Counted from the stretch's first letter, positions 39,401 to 54,400 are shown. The stretch is DNA of 64,000 bases from Echinococcus granulosus (GCF_000524195.1 NW_020170382.1:2444822-2508821), one strand, 5' to 3'. The notes: a model not told the origin generated them from the sequence alone. Made by a program: numbers and translations.

Positions 39401-42400
39401 AAACAGCAAATTCATGTAGTTTCCTGCTTTAAGTAGTGCCGGCTTGACCAAGCTTACTTCAAAACGGTGAATTTAAGGAGAGCTGGATAGCTGATATGCG
39501 TAAAATTGTTGTTGACTTGTTTTTTAGAGGTTTTCTGAATTATCTCAAAGTAGAAACCAACACTATTTTCTAAAGTACACGGCCTTGCTTCCTGGTGTAG
39601 GAAAATATTTCGTAGTTGGCGTTAAATAAAGCTTTTTTGCTTGTTCATCTGCCCAACTCTACCCTACTCCCAGATCCTAGCACTTATCCATAGGGGCGTA
39701 TATTCAACAACCCGCCGGGAATCGCTTTTCTTTTGAGGTTTTACCACTGCAAAAATTCTCAGCTGCTAATTGGACTGTTAGACCTCACCGATTTCTTCCT
39801 TTTAACTGCAACCGAGTGACTAAACAAAAAAGGCTGCTCAAAAAACTCCGGGGCTGACGGTTTTATCTCTGCCACTGCGAAAAAAGACTTTTTTAAGTGA
39901 ATCAGAAGGGCTCTCCCCTCCATTCTTATTTCAAGTCTGCGCTAAGGGCTTTTTTTTCGGTAATTCTGCTGCATTCTGCAATCAACATTAACGTTTTTAT
40001 TTAATGATTTTCCGTAGTTGTAATAAGAAATTATAAGAGGCGCCTACAGAAGTGTCACAACATTTGTTTAGAGCCCTTACCAGTGTAACGTGAAGCTTTT
40101 TGTCTATTTAAACAATTTCCTTTGTCCTGATAAATGCTTGGCCGATCTTCGTTGAAACCCCTCTGGAATGTCAGTCATTGAGTGAGCGCTCGTTTTTCCA
40201 CTTTCTCTTTGTGTGTTTGTCTTCTTAAAACCGCTGTGCTAACTCCCATTGGTTAGCTTTGGCCAATGCCTCCTCTACATCTGGAGTAACTCAAGAAAAT
40301 GTTTGTTATTTTTGGCTCGGATGTCAACGTTTTTTTTCATTATTCGCTACGTTTACCATCCAAAGCTTCCACTCTTGGAGGGGTTATTAAATATTTTTGG
40401 GCCCGTTTACTTGGTTTCTATTATCATTCTTTGGCCACCACTACCGTACAAAGGCAAGCAATGTCTCCACTTTAGCAAATGGAACTTGGCATAATTGCGG
40501 AGAGATAATGGAAAACCTGATTTTAGTAAAATTGCTCTTTACTTCCAATTCATTTGACTAGAGCTATACGTTTCTTGAATAGCAAAAGTAGGTGTCCAAA
40601 CCGCATTCAAAGTTTTGATTTATCACATTAGCTACGCAGCGCTATTGCCGATTGAATCCCGTTGATCATAAATTCGTACTTTACTCAATATTCCGACAAG
40701 AAAACAAACAGACCAGATCTTTTTCGATATTACGGGAGGATATTTATCATATTCAGTAAATTTAAGGTAAAAAGTTGGTTCATTTTTCATACACGTAGGA
40801 GGCTTGTCTGCATGTCCGGTAGTCGTGCCGTTGTCACGATATCAAAAGTGGAAGTAGGAAGTACCTACTTTATAACACTCGTACAGTTTTTTCTACGTTT
40901 TGTGTAAATTCACGCGTCTAAGAGCTATTACTTTAGAGTATTCATGGCCCTTACGCATGTAAACCACGTTGGGGATAGTTTGTAAGCGACGTTAATATTA
41001 GTGCTTTTTTCCCGTTGGGTGATTAAGTAGTTTTCTATCGCCAAGCTATGGGATTAAGAACCTCGGATTCTTTCTTTTCTAAGCATCTCCAAGACCTTTA
41101 ACTGGGTAGTATGTTATTTGAAGTTTGTAAGATTGGGTCTTTTTGGAATCACCTTTGGTCCTGTGAGCATCCGATTCTAGGCAGTAATTCTAAAGCGAAG
41201 AAGTAGGAAAAATAGCAAATGTTAACATAACAAGCGTTAAATAAACTTCTTTCCCATTGATTCTTCCAGCATCAGTTTTTTTACCGATAGATGACATTGT
41301 AACCCCTCCCGAATGACATTCTTTCTTAACAGTTGTCAGTTGCTGAAATCCTTCTGTCTCCTTTTGATGGAAGGTGGATGGGTTTGAAAATGCGGTGAAG
41401 GCAGCGAATGTGCATGCTTCTCAAAACAGCACAGTATTTGTCGTGGCAGAAGCGGCGGTGCTTTCCGTGTTGTAGGCGCTAGTTATCATAGGGGTGGCTG
41501 CAGTGACGCCAATAGTGGTTATAATGTGATGGGTGTGGCCTCTTCCTCTTTTCCCCTCTTTCTCACCCCTTTACCTCACATCTTCCATGTCATTTGGAGA
41601 AAGATAAGTAATCAGGCACTTGCCTTCTTTCCTTTTCCTCTCACAGGCGAGAGAGTGAGAGGCGACTGTATGAGTAATGGCTCGAAAAGTGAGTGAAGCA
41701 TTACTAGTTCAATTTACTGATGTTATTCACAGCTCGCATCTATGTAGGCAAGTGAAAAGAATTGGAATGATTTCGTGACCATCAACCATCCGAAGGAGTA
41801 CCAACGTCAATTTTAAACAAGTTTAGGCGGAATCAGTAAGATAGACTCCTCGTAATAAAATTACGATAACACACGCTTCCACTTCCAGCATCATCATCAT
41901 CTACATTTAGAAGCATTTTTTAAATTGGATTTGAAAACTCTAGCGTGTCTGCCTAAATAAACTTTAGGGTGGAGAGAAAATTAATTTCCGTTTCCATCAC
42001 GTCGGTGAATCATACCCAATCACAAACGCACTGTCTTCAATATCCTCGAAAGGCGGCTTCGATTTAACTGGGCAAGTGGACTGGGAAGTGCGGCAGCTTC
42101 AGATAGATATTCAGTAGAAGTTCTGATTCACTTCTACCTTTGTTACTCTGCAGACACATGCACACATGCAGGCATGGTCTTAATTCAGACCGTGTGTTCA
42201 TTTGGCACACGGACCGTGCGTGTGTGGGTTTGTGTGTGAACTTGGAACTTAAACACAATTGTAGCTGGGTGGGTGGTGGTTCATCTTTGACCGAAGCAGA
42301 TCATGCTGCGTCAAGCACACCCCTGCACTGTTTTCACAACTTCTCAATAGTTTGGGTCCCGGCATTAACACACCGGCCCTACTCTACATCCAGTTAAAGC

Positions 42401-45400
42401 CTTCTATGTTAGTCAACCTTGCTTTGTTTGACAGGGATAAATATTTTACTTTGGATTAAGGCAACTCACCAAGACTGTGTCCATTAAAAGAGTATTAGAG
42501 GAATCAGCATTAAAAAGTCCTTTTGTACATGGAACATTTTTGAACCTACACTAATTTTTTCCAAGCATTGCATTACTAAACAGTACCTGTCCAAAAGTGT
42601 TGGTTCATGGCTTAACTTGCTTGGATGGCAAAGTAAGGCTAACAAGTCTTCAGATACTCCATTCGATTTCATGGATTGAAATAATAATCTTCAACGCTTC
42701 TAATACCTAAATTATCGAATAATTCAATGTGTTTACTTTTTTTGTTTCAATTGGACGAAATGCGGTTAGATAGATGACTACCATGTTGTGGTCAACTCAA
42801 AATTTTACCTCAGTTTTCTGGATAGAACAATTGATTGGGATTATTCAAAAGTTGAGCATGATCTTAAAAACTCAGTCACACCTTTTCGCTGCGTTCCTTT
42901 TATCAATTATCTTGTCACCACAAGCAGAACTTGTCAGGGATGTGCCCAGGGTCAACAGAGGTGGTGATAAAAAAAGGTCGGTTCATGCCAGTTGTCGCTT
43001 CGCCTGCAATAAATTTGCTCCTTCCCAGAAGAGTAGTATGGCAATCACCGCGTGTGCATCTCTGACGCAGCAGGCAGATCGCTGTAGCCGTAAAACTAGG
43101 AGAGGTAGAGTCGCTGACCTCTCTCTCCCAATTATCCATACGACGTGTTGCATGAACACGTACATACCACTGCGGGGAATAAGGTCACACTGACTGACCT
43201 CGAGGTTATTTGGTGTAGCGTTGTGTTGTGCTACGTGTTAGATATTTCGCGCGAACGTCCCGATCGGTGCTGTCACCCCAAGGGCAGGCGTGCGAAAGCT
43301 GCTTGAAGACTCCTGTTTCATGTGTAGCATCTCGAATCATTGCAGGACGCAATGAGGTGCGACATGAACCCATGGGCATGAACAGAATACCTTGAGATAA
43401 GCACTTTAAAATGACAAAAAACATCGCCTTATTGGCTACTGCGGTGCTAAAACTTGCCCTTTGGGTGCCCATTCACGTCTCATGAATACTAGCTTTTCCA
43501 CAGAGTCGGAAACGGAACCTGAACCTACTGTAGATTACATAGTCCTTTTGCCTTACTTTCCCATACCTCTATGGTATGAACTTCAGAAATAATTCCATTC
43601 ACAAACCTTGTTGTTTTAGTTGGATAAAGTAGTGTCTGTAGGCTATTTTCATGTCTATTTTGCAAAATATATCTACCAGGTTCATGGTCACTAATGATTT
43701 TTGAGATATTCCTCGGATCGGTCATTACTTTTTCTGTACAAAAGACTAACCCCTTCGAAAACAGCTAATAATGTAATGTTCTTAAGATAGGTCCCTACGG
43801 CTTTTTGCATAAAGGATGAAGTGTATCAGAGGTTGCAAATCCGAAGGATTGTTTCCTCAATACCATTGCTATTGTCGAAAGAAACATTGAGAGAATAAAA
43901 CTATTATTGCGTTAAATTGCTGTACCTAAGTCAACTGTAGGTTACCTTTATTGAAGAAGACAGCCTGGGCAACCAAAATGCATTTTCTGGGCCTATTTTT
44001 TGCTGCCCTGCTGAGTTCTGCGATTCATAGATCTGCTGACATATTACACTAAAAAACAGTCGCTATTTAACTTCAAATATATGCCACTGAATAGAAGCCC
44101 TTTTAATACTTTTTATTCAATAAAACATCTTTCTAAGGCTTCCTTGGTTAATAATATAGCTTTTGAAACAGACTTGAACCCATCACTGTCAAGTAATTGG
44201 CATCCCTATGATTGATTGCAAAAAAAACGTTTTGGGGATATACTGTAAGCGTGTTATAACAGAAATGTTTCGCTGCACTGCAAAGGAGATACTGTGAATC
44301 AGAAGACCAGTCTTGATCGCTCTTGGTAATGCGAAGCAGTTGGCTCAGTCATTGCGTATACGCATGTTCATCATTCCTATACACCTTCTATCCCCGCTAC
44401 AGATAATGAATCGGTTGGGTGTTCAGAGCGACCTGGCCTTCGACTGTTTCCAAAACCAAGAGGGCAAATGCAGAGATGCAGTGAGTACCTCCTTCCGCCA
44501 CAGCCGTCGGAGCAGTAGCATTTTGGTCACTTTACCTTTTTCCCTTCACTAGTGTTTCTCCGCCTGTGACGAGCCTCCCAGCCACTGCCAATCTACTTGC
44601 TCGGTAAGCGTTAGTAAAAGTCATCACTTTTTTCCTTAATGTACAAGTAGATCTGGTAAAATTCAATTTCTGCTGTGTGGTTATTACCAGCTTTATCTAT
44701 AGGCCCAGTGGGAAAAACTGTGACTTTTCCTCACTCCATTAACTACAGTCCCCAGAACGAGCACTTTGAAGAACTGTTTTGTGGGGCCTGCTAGGTCGTC
44801 AAACGCTAAGCTTTAACAACTGGCATTCAGTGTGCTTATGACACTAGGTTCCTTTTATATGAAATATTATCACACTTTTTCGAAAAAATCAACTTGGTTG
44901 AGGTCTGTCATTTAAGTTGAGGTTGTAATAATTTGAAAAGCTCAAAACTATTTCTCATTTATCTGTTCCTAGCGAATCCGTCTAGGGTCCCCAGGTTACT
45001 TGGATGTTAATGTTTCAATCACAACTTGCGCTTGCAGGTGTAGGTCTACCGCCCTCCATGTTTCAACCGGAATAAGCAAATTTAACTTATGAAACACCAA
45101 TCGTATACATGTGAATAAGTATGAAGTTGTGGAGATGGTTGAATGACACTATGCAACATCGAATCACGATCGGCTGACCAACACATGTTTATAACCTATC
45201 TGCGATTTAAGAGACAGAATGCAAAAGGCTGCCGATCATTCAGTTTTCTACCGCAAGACAATTGGACTCTCGTCCTATTCACGCTTTTGCGCAGTTTAGT
45301 CATCCTCTTTTGAGATGTTATCTTGTGGCTATGGCTGACTCAACAGCTCCTCCCCCTACTCTCCCTCCCCTCGTATTTGGGGGCGTAGAGCTGAGTTTTG

Positions 45401-48400
45401 ATGGAAGAAATCGCCCACAATGGATGTCTCTCTTGTCTTTCAGGACGTGCAAACATGGCGGCTCAAGCGTGCTTTTGTTAACACGTCGTAAAATAACACG
45501 TAAAGTGGATAACACAACATCTAATAGTGTCCGCGAATTTATAATGAAAACTATAAAAAGGTATCCTAGACTCGAAATCAGAAGTAATTCCTATATGCAA
45601 CTGGGGAATTCGCATACGTTTAGGTACCACATCACAGTTCAAGCATAAGTAGCTAATTTGGATGATCGGAACGACCTGCTAGGCGTCGCTTTTGCTTAAT
45701 TGTCCCGCAGCTCACGAGAGGAGTTGTCTCTGTTCCCACTTCGGACCGGTCCACATGAGATGTGGAATAGTTCTGGGACGTTGGTGCTATAAATTTTACT
45801 GACATCTTGACAAACTGCCCCACCCGCGTACTTTCTCGCACACAGGCCAGACAACTACGTGACCATTTGAGGTTGGGGGATTCATCTAATCGCCCCTTCC
45901 CTTCCAAAATTTGGTTTCCCACCGTTGTTAGTCTGATAGCCGCGAGACGACATCCGACTCTCTTTTAATGTGCTCTTTGTTCCACTCTGAAAAAAAATCC
46001 TTCTAAAATTGCGTTTTCTACTAGGACGCACAAATTTACCCTGACCTCTTCTGACCCTTCAAATGGCGTAATAAAACAAACTTTGAAGGGAGAAGACGGT
46101 ACATAACAAGCCACCCACCGTGAGGGGTACCCTGATTCGCTTGGGCTATTTGTGTTAGGGTGGTGTCAGATAGTCTCATTAGGAGGTGAAACTGTCTTCT
46201 ACTTCAAACTATCCTGGAAAACAGGACCTGCAACATCCTTTTAATTTTATGATCTTTGAAACATGGAAGAAGAGTCGGGAGAATGGATAATTTTAGCGGA
46301 GTGATTTAATCAGAGGTGTAATTTTGGCTCAACCAAAATCCACATATTACAATCTAGTCACTGCCTCGATTGTCTACGGGCTCACTAATCATCCCCTTTA
46401 AAGAACTGTGGGGGTTGATAAGATTTGGCTCAGCTCTAAGGTATTGCGAACTTAAGCACAAAAACAAAATATGCTTTATTTGCATCATACACGAGAACGC
46501 CTTACTTATCGTTGAGCTAGAATTCTCGAATGTATTCGTGACAGGTAATCCCAGGTTTCTTCACGAATTAGAAGTAAGTGGGTCTACTTTGAATTCAAGT
46601 GGAAGATTTTAGTCTGTCTACTAGATCCTTCTGCCCTTCTGCTTCCCCAATCATTTCCGGGAAGGCAGGTATGTACTAGGTAGCAGTAAATTCAGCAGCA
46701 GTAAAACCAAAAAACCGGATTCGGCACTGTTTGATTAGCAAATACGTGAGCCTCTGGCTATCTTATCTTTTTCGTGAGCTAAGCTAGACAATAGATCCGG
46801 TAATGTGGTTGGACGTTTAATAATAGCAAAACATTCGGTGCATTTACGACTGATTTATAAATTTTGATTATCAAAAACAGCAAAAATCTAGATTTAGCTA
46901 GTATGGATAGAAATTTCCACTCACTTCGGAGGGCGTAAATGAGGGCCCATTTCGGTTATTAGGTAAACCATTTATAATTTGTCCAGTGAGTTTTAGAGTC
47001 TCCGTGTTCATGTCTTCAGAAGCACATTTCTAGCAGCAAATTCAGTGCTCTCAATACTTGGGAGTTTTAACTTGCACTTTTTCCTTCATATCTTGACAGA
47101 TCGGGCGCGTGGACTCTGTAGGCTGCCATTTGGGTTGCCTTCTCCTCACTGACATCCACAACAACCGTCCAGGCGAGTGCCCCATCCCCGGCGTGCCGGC
47201 AAGTGGGGAGGAAGCGGGCCTCTTCCGCCTCCATTCGCCCCTCTGTCGCAAGCTTTGCGTTGACGACGCCTCCTGTCTCCATCCTTTGCAAAAATGCTGC
47301 GCCTTCGGCTGCAATCGAAATTGCACCATGGTAAGAAGTCCTACCATCCAGGGGAGGGGGGAAGAGGGTAGAAAAAGATCGGAGAAAATGTTTTGCCTAA
47401 GCGATGAACGCTAAGGAAAAGAAAGCTCTATCGATGTATTTCTTTTTAAAGTTCCAAATATTGGGTAAGAAATGTGGTAAATACGCTTGTCCTGGAAATA
47501 AATGAACTCCAAAACGCAAAACAGGAATAATTTCCTTAAACGCGTGAATAAATGGTTTCGCTTTTTTCATACTTTTATGGCAAATTTTGCTAAGAATCAG
47601 CCATTTGGGCTAATTATTTGTTCTGCTGTGGGTCATACCAGGATTTCCTTACTGATTGACAAATTTGTAGCCGCAGCTTCGGAAATGTGTGTCTGAAAAC
47701 CTTAGTGATATTTAAGTGTAAGGTCAGCTCTTTGGTGCCATTTTGTATTAAAAATTCGCGCTTGCATTTTTGAGACGTTCGATTACTTAGGTACAAAAAT
47801 TCCACCAAAAACCATCAAATTCATTTATTCATAAATTATTTGATTTATGTTTACTTAGCAGCTGCAATGCGATCATAAGGTCATTTTTTCACCCGTTGAT
47901 CTTAAAAGGAACACTAATAAATTTGGTGTTTTTAACTGAAAACTTATGCTCAACTAGTTTGATACGCAAGTGGAGTGTGCTAATCATAATTTCTGTGTCT
48001 GTATTGTCTGTAGGTACTGGACAATTTCACGTTTGATGATGGTCCCACTATGAGGGCATCAATCGGTTGAATTGTTGTCCGGTTTTATCAAAAATGTGCC
48101 ATTTGCTCAAATTTCCTTTTGGTTATTTGGCTGCGGATCGAAATGCTAGTTTGCATTAATTTTAATCTCAAGTTGTTCTATTGTATTTTTTTTCAAGTGG
48201 CAAATTAACTGCTCACAACAAAGCTACATAATTTCTTTAAAAAGTACTAGCTTCATCTTTGTCAAAATAAAAGTTACATTGAATTCTGTCAAAAAATTTG
48301 CCGCCAGTTCTAGCCTGTCCCTCTTTATTCGGTTGAAGATGTATCTAGTCCACTTGTGAGTACCACCCTATGGGAGCTGTTATGAAAGCCCCAGTCTCAA

Positions 48401-51400
48401 TTCTGTTCTGCTAAATGCGTCACTTTAATCCGGTGGAATCGTACTAGGTCATCATTTAGCCTTCAATCTGATCTCATCAAATGTGTCTGTGCATCACTTG
48501 CGTCAGATAGCGCGCTTCGAGGAGTCAAAGTGAAGTAAAGTTTCATCACCCATGATAAAACTTCGTCTACTAGTGTTTTTCCAGCAGTGAAATAATTTGC
48601 TTTATTTTCCTTGCTTCGATTTTTAACAATTCACAGCAAGTTGTCACAATTAGTGGGATTTACATAGAGATAAAGCACTCATTTCCCGTTTGACCCAGCC
48701 AACCCTTTGCCAATTGTTTGGGCATTTAATTGCCGGTTATGTAGATGGGTATTGGGCCGGCTTATTAATACACTAAAGCGGTTAACCTGAAGGTACCCAG
48801 ATATGTTATCAGGTGAGTTCCTTTGTACCAATGGGGTCGGGTAGGATCGGCGAATTGAATCTATTCTAGTAGAACGAGCTAAAATTACCGTAATCCTTGT
48901 TATAAGCTGAAATGGAAGTTTATCATTATCCATTTCATAGCCAATATACTCAGAGGCTGTGCCGCTGCTGCCCCCACGACCATCTCTCCAGCCAGTGCGG
49001 GAGAAACCCGGCACCATACAGATCTCGTGGGGCGGCACCTACGCCAACTTTAGTCGCGACCACAGGCCCCTTGTCTTTATCCTGCAGACGCGTTTCTGCA
49101 TCTGCAAAAGCTTCAATGTGGAACAGGCCTCTCCTTGGCAAACCTTGCTCATGGTGTGTGCTCTATTCTGAATTCACTTTTGGGCTGTCGAACTAAGGAC
49201 TCAAAGTCCAATTTTCAGTTGTTAGAAGAATTACTGACCCTCTTATTACGTTTGTGCTCTAAATAGAAGGAATGAGCAGTTTGCATTACTAAGATGTTTG
49301 AGGAGATTACCAACTGCATCAAGAGTGGATGCCTTTCTTCGAAGTCGGTGTTCCTTGGCCTTGACAGTACAAAGGGCACCCTAAGATTATGAGACCGTAA
49401 GCAATCGACATGCCGAATAATTCCTTATGGTTAACACTGTAACATATTTTGTTAAGAAAGCCATAAATTAAAACAGGTGTCAATGCCATAACAGTTTCAG
49501 CTATAAATAGCTGGTTCTTGATGTTAGACTTTAATCAAGTTGAAAAATGGTGAAAACTTTGTATAACCTGGCGGTTGTTTTGGCTTGCTGCATTTGCTTC
49601 AGAGCGTTTAAAGCCATTAACGTTTTTCCTTATGGATACTTGAATTCTTTCGTACCGAGCGACAAATTGTCCAATTTTCAGTGAGTCCCATTCTGGCTGC
49701 CTTTGGCTCCAGTTCACTACTTATGATTTTCATCTTCCGAACGGTTTTCACATTGTAAATCGCATTAAGTATGAGTATGAAACCTGTACTGAAATCGATG
49801 TAACGAAGACACTGTTTCTAATACAAGGGCGCATTTTATACCGATCACTTAAGAGAAAGAATCCTTCAGAGAAATATTAGCTCAGATTAAAGGGGATAAC
49901 CATTTCGAGGTGTACTAAATAGAGACAGAAAAATATTGCAAACTACGAACGTTTTAGCAGTAATTTTTTACCTAACTATTCAAACAATGCATAATTGCTT
50001 AAAGAGAATAAATAAAGCCCGGAAATTGGATGGGAGAAGCCTGAAAGAGAATGCTTCTCAACCCAATAGGCAGTTAAAACAGAGGCAACAGTTGACACCT
50101 TCGAGCCCGGCCATAAGTACCAATTTCGTCTGGCAGCAGTAAGCACACAGGGCAGCAGGGGCTTTGGGCCGGCCTCCCGGCCCTATCCGCTCAGCCCGTC
50201 GCAACCCCAGCCGCCACGCAATGTCACCGCCACCAAGTGGCGTATCCACCCCAACGGGGAGGTCAGCGTGCGTCTCAGCTGGACCCAACCTGAGTCCACC
50301 GACCTTCCTCTCATCAATTACTCGGTGAGTGTTCTACAACGCCTTTTGCGTGTTTCATCGTCAATTGCGAAAATAGCGACTTACACTGTTTAGATAGAAA
50401 GTGCGTTTATTGACTAGATGGGGCGTCTGAAGGATTTTTGGGAATCCTGCTATTCCATTTACTTCGCAAAGGATATTCACATGCTAATGCTGATGAGGAT
50501 TAAGAAGAGGTATTTTAGGGGAGGGATGATCATTTTATCGGCTAAGGTTGTGTTTGAGCTGTCGATTTCTACGTTTTTTTTTTGCAGAATCCAGTGATAA
50601 ATTCCCTTATTCCATTCACTGATGGCGTGCGTTTTAATATGGTTTAATTAACTGGTAATAGGCTGAAAAGTTTATTATATGTTGAATCCTGTTTTTGATT
50701 GAAAAACGTAGCTAGAAAATGTGAATTAATTTCCTTCTACCTGCTATGAAGAAGGCATTGAAGACCATCGGTGATGTTTTTAACAGTCAGAAGCAAAATT
50801 TTATGGTAAAAGAGGAGGGAATTGGTAAATAGAGAATTCGGTAAATCGAACGAACGACTTCTAGTAGCCAGGAGGTATGACCTTTTCGTGATTAACGGCG
50901 GTGGTGTTCAAAACAAGTTAGATCTGGAAAGGAACAGAGAAGTTCCCCTATTAACAACCAAATTCAAATTCAACCTAAAACGTATTTTGACAGATCTTCA
51001 TTGCTTTTGTGTCCCGGTGTCAAAATACCTTTTTGCCCAAGTTGGCCATTCCCTAGTGGGACTGTACCACGTGCTCAAGGTAGGGCGGGCAACGGCTTCC
51101 TTTAAGCATACCATTGGGAGGAACCACCCTTATCAACCCAAGCTTAGAAGTAGCCCATTGTGTTCGGAGTATTCAGTTGTTGGCCTATAAAGTTGGGATG
51201 ACTTCTTTGCTGCAGCAGAATCGTCCTCATGAATCAGTCGCGGCCAATAACAGTCATATATTTTTACGAATTTTCGGTGTTGCAACACCAAGGGAGGTGA
51301 TGTTTCGGTAAAATGGTTGACCCAACAGTTTGGGTTAAATACATGGTTTCAAAGCACATTCCATCATGTTATCACCTTCTTCATGTAAAATTTCTTCGTA

Positions 51401-54400
51401 CCAAGAGCTTCAAGTGAAATGGGAAAGTGTTTCACTTCTACTTTTTTCTCTAAAATGAGGGCTACTCAAAAGAATTCCCAACAATCCCTCTAATTTACGC
51501 AGTCTTCGAAGACCGCTATTTTTCATTAAACTCTAGAATTCAAATTTTCGAAAGAAATTGCTTAACTTCATTCGAATTTTGGAAAAAATAACTTTAGAAC
51601 ATCGTTCTGTTCTGCAGATTCTCCGTGGTTTGTGTTGATTACCTTCCCAATTACCCTATAAACTGTTTGCCTTGAACAGACAATCTGGCTTAAAATCCCA
51701 TTTTCTTATTTCTGCAGGTTTCATGGGCACTAGATAGAGGCTACCCAACCCCCACCAGCGGTAAACCGCTGAAAGATCTCAGCGCTCCTTTCATGCAAAG
51801 TGTTCAAACCGTAAGTCAGATGAAACGATCAACGCAACGTCTCATTGATAAATCATCCATTCTCCTATTTGTCACCATGTGCGTATGGCTGTGAAAACTG
51901 TTTTAAATTAAAATTTGCTTAAAAGGTGACAAAACAGGGACAGGGTAGTTTGATCGGTTCTGCCTAGACGTGAATGTGCTGAGATTGAAGGGGTGGGATA
52001 AGGATTCAACTGCCTTTGGTTAGCCGTCTCGGTCAAAATTGTAATCGTGCTAATCATCGCCCGTTTGCCAAACTGGAAATAAGCAGCTAATTTTTTGAGA
52101 CTAAAGTTCATACAGTCGATTTAAAAAAGGATGGGGGTATCAACCAGTTTCTGATTCCATAGAACTTAATTTGAGAAGAAATCTACTTGGTGAAAATATG
52201 GATACTTTCTTCCAAAGAGGGTTTTATGTACCATAAGTTGGATTCCCAATATTTTGTTAGAATTCCCAAATGGCTACGAACCTGTTGAAGCGCTTCCTTG
52301 CTATTGTTAGAATAAAAACGGGGCAAGATCCTAACAAACACTAGGAAATAAGTGAAAATGTGTTTTACTAAGGATGAATGACTGAATAAAAGTAAGTTTC
52401 TCAGTCGTGAGATATCTGAAAATACTTTTATATCGACTGTTTCATTCGTTAGAAGGACTCTGAAATCACGATAAATTCTCTTCGCCCCGGATCCTCTTAC
52501 AAAGTTCAGGTGGGTTAAGCTTGTCTCATTAATCACAATCATTATTTTCTTCGTCAAATCCGCCCTTATTGATCCCTCTCATTCTCACACAGGTCACGGC
52601 AAACTACTTCCATGATGAGGGCAATCTTCAGTCGCTTCCACACAACTTTTTCATCTCCACGCAGTCCCTTTTACCACCTTATCGTCAGCAGAACATGGCT
52701 TTCGAGAACGTCAAACGTAAGCTTCCTCTTTCCCCCCTTCCACTTCTCTCACCCTGACTCACACTCGTTGCGGTATTTTTTTATCAGATGGCAGCGGTGG
52801 CGTGTGAAGCTCAAACCCCTACCCCTGAGTCTCCCTCCTAAAATATCCAGCTAAATAATTCGTATCTCAGCTATCAAAGTGTAACCGCATTGCTGTTCTG
52901 GCAGTAGTTATTATCGCCAGATAAATCAGACGTACATATTGTGGAATTTATCATATCCCACACACGCAAAAGGCATTTCCCCAATTTTTTTGCATATAGA
53001 TTTACCAACAGCAGCTGCTCATGGTGGCAATAATGGCGATAGTTATGATGGCAACTACAGCGATGACAGTAGTACTTGCAGATGCAGTGGCCTGACGAGG
53101 AATGACGAACGATTGGAGATAAAACCACCCGAGGTATTCAATGGAGATCTCACTGCTCTTGTCCAACTGAAATCTTTTTCCCGTGAGTTATTCTAGAAAT
53201 TGGTCTATTAACTTATCTTCCAAACAGACTATTGGAGTCCGTTTTTACTAGGATCTTACAAAATCGTCTATCGATGGTTCTTACATTAGTAAGATTTATT
53301 TTTGCAGTGTTTCTACAGTAGACCATTAATGATCAGCACCCCATTTCAAGCTGTTCCTTTCCGTCACAGTCTATGAGGTAGTCCTTGGTAATGTTGGGAT
53401 TGTGCTGTTCAATTTCGACGTTATGAATTAACTAGTTAGTTGTGTGACGACTAAACTATATAACGTCAGTAAAAAGTGGTTTGTGAAATTAGAAATGACT
53501 GAAGTGATTCAAAATGGACCCCAATTTGCACAATATTTTCCGACATGTACCCCTTTTCTCATTGTTATAATGGAATTCGAAATCAACTTTGTTGTCGAAA
53601 TGATTGATATTTTTTTGTGGGTACCAATTAATCTGGAATCACTTCAGTTAGTTAAAACCTATGCAAAATGGAACTTTTAACTCGTGAGGTACTGATGAAT
53701 TGAATCTGACAATCATCTGTCAAACCAGCAACTCATCAAGGATGTTAACAGAAACTACTTAAGGAGAAAAGGCGAGCCAAGTACCTAGCCTCCACACTAG
53801 AACTGTGTAAATTTATTCTTAAATGTGAGTTGTAGCGAGTCATTGGAATCTCGTTAAGGAGGTTTCGTGAAGGTCTCTAATCGTAGCCATGACTTCTGCC
53901 TACCCATTCACAAGGGACCTCCTTTTCATCCAGGCCTTCTTACTCCGTGTTCCTCTTTTCTATTAGTATCCTAACTCCGGAAGTTAGGCAGTAATTAAAT
54001 GGGAAGATGAGTTTTTCCCTGCCACTCCTCAGCCCATTTGTTCAAACTATCGTTTCCTCCACAGATATGGACACACAAAGCTATCGTATTGAGTGGTTCC
54101 CGCAGGTCTGTATTGAGTCCATTGAGAATGCGCCTACTTTAACATCTGCTGTTTCCTACCCTACTGCCATCAATGCTGCTACCGGTTCCATACATTCAGT
54201 GAACACTGGCAGTGAAGTTATTACAGCTACGGTTAGGGTAAGTTTTCCGCTTCCCTCATAAATTTATCTAGCTTTTCAGTTATTTCAAAGGATTGGCAAC
54301 AGATTTTTAGTATAAGTGCGGTCTATTGGACATGGTGGCATAAGCAGGAAATCGAGTCGCAAGAGATTTACAAGACTCACACAACCAATGATGCACCGAA

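Larger units (their letters stand above)
36469..44402 (+). other. Intron 1 of the anosmin gene (7.9 kb)
   Basis: This is the longest intron of the gene. It runs from GTGAGT to a pyrimidine-rich acceptor ending CGCTACAG. It contains ORFs of up to 139 codons (42774-43193), but none resembles a known protein and none shows exon-like splice borders that fit the anosmin frame. It also holds two perfect-stem hairpins (39178-39202 and 42190-42212) and CA/TG-rich tracts near 42150-42240. Long first introns often carry enhancers, but nothing here proves that. Confidence 0.75.

Noticed and set aside
42774..43193. 139-codon open frame inside intron 1
   Set aside because: No recognisable domain and antisense frames of similar length overlap it; consistent with chance.
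45262..45648. 128-codon open frame inside intron 3
   Set aside because: No domain, no exon borders that fit the anosmin frame, and an overlapping antisense frame.
47051..47347. 98-codon minus-strand frame over the WAP exon
   Set aside because: A shadow of the GC-rich exon 4; the + strand carries the conserved cysteine pattern.
49665..49680. Possible micro-exon between exons 5 and 6 (near a GTGAGT at 49681)
   Set aside because: An acceptor at 50069 extends exon 6 upstream in frame and supplies the residues expected by the family, so no extra exon is needed. The micro-exon phases also fitted poorly.
52183..52557. 124-codon frame on the minus strand over intron 7 and exon 8
   Set aside because: It overlaps a well-supported anosmin exon on the other strand and shows no protein signature.
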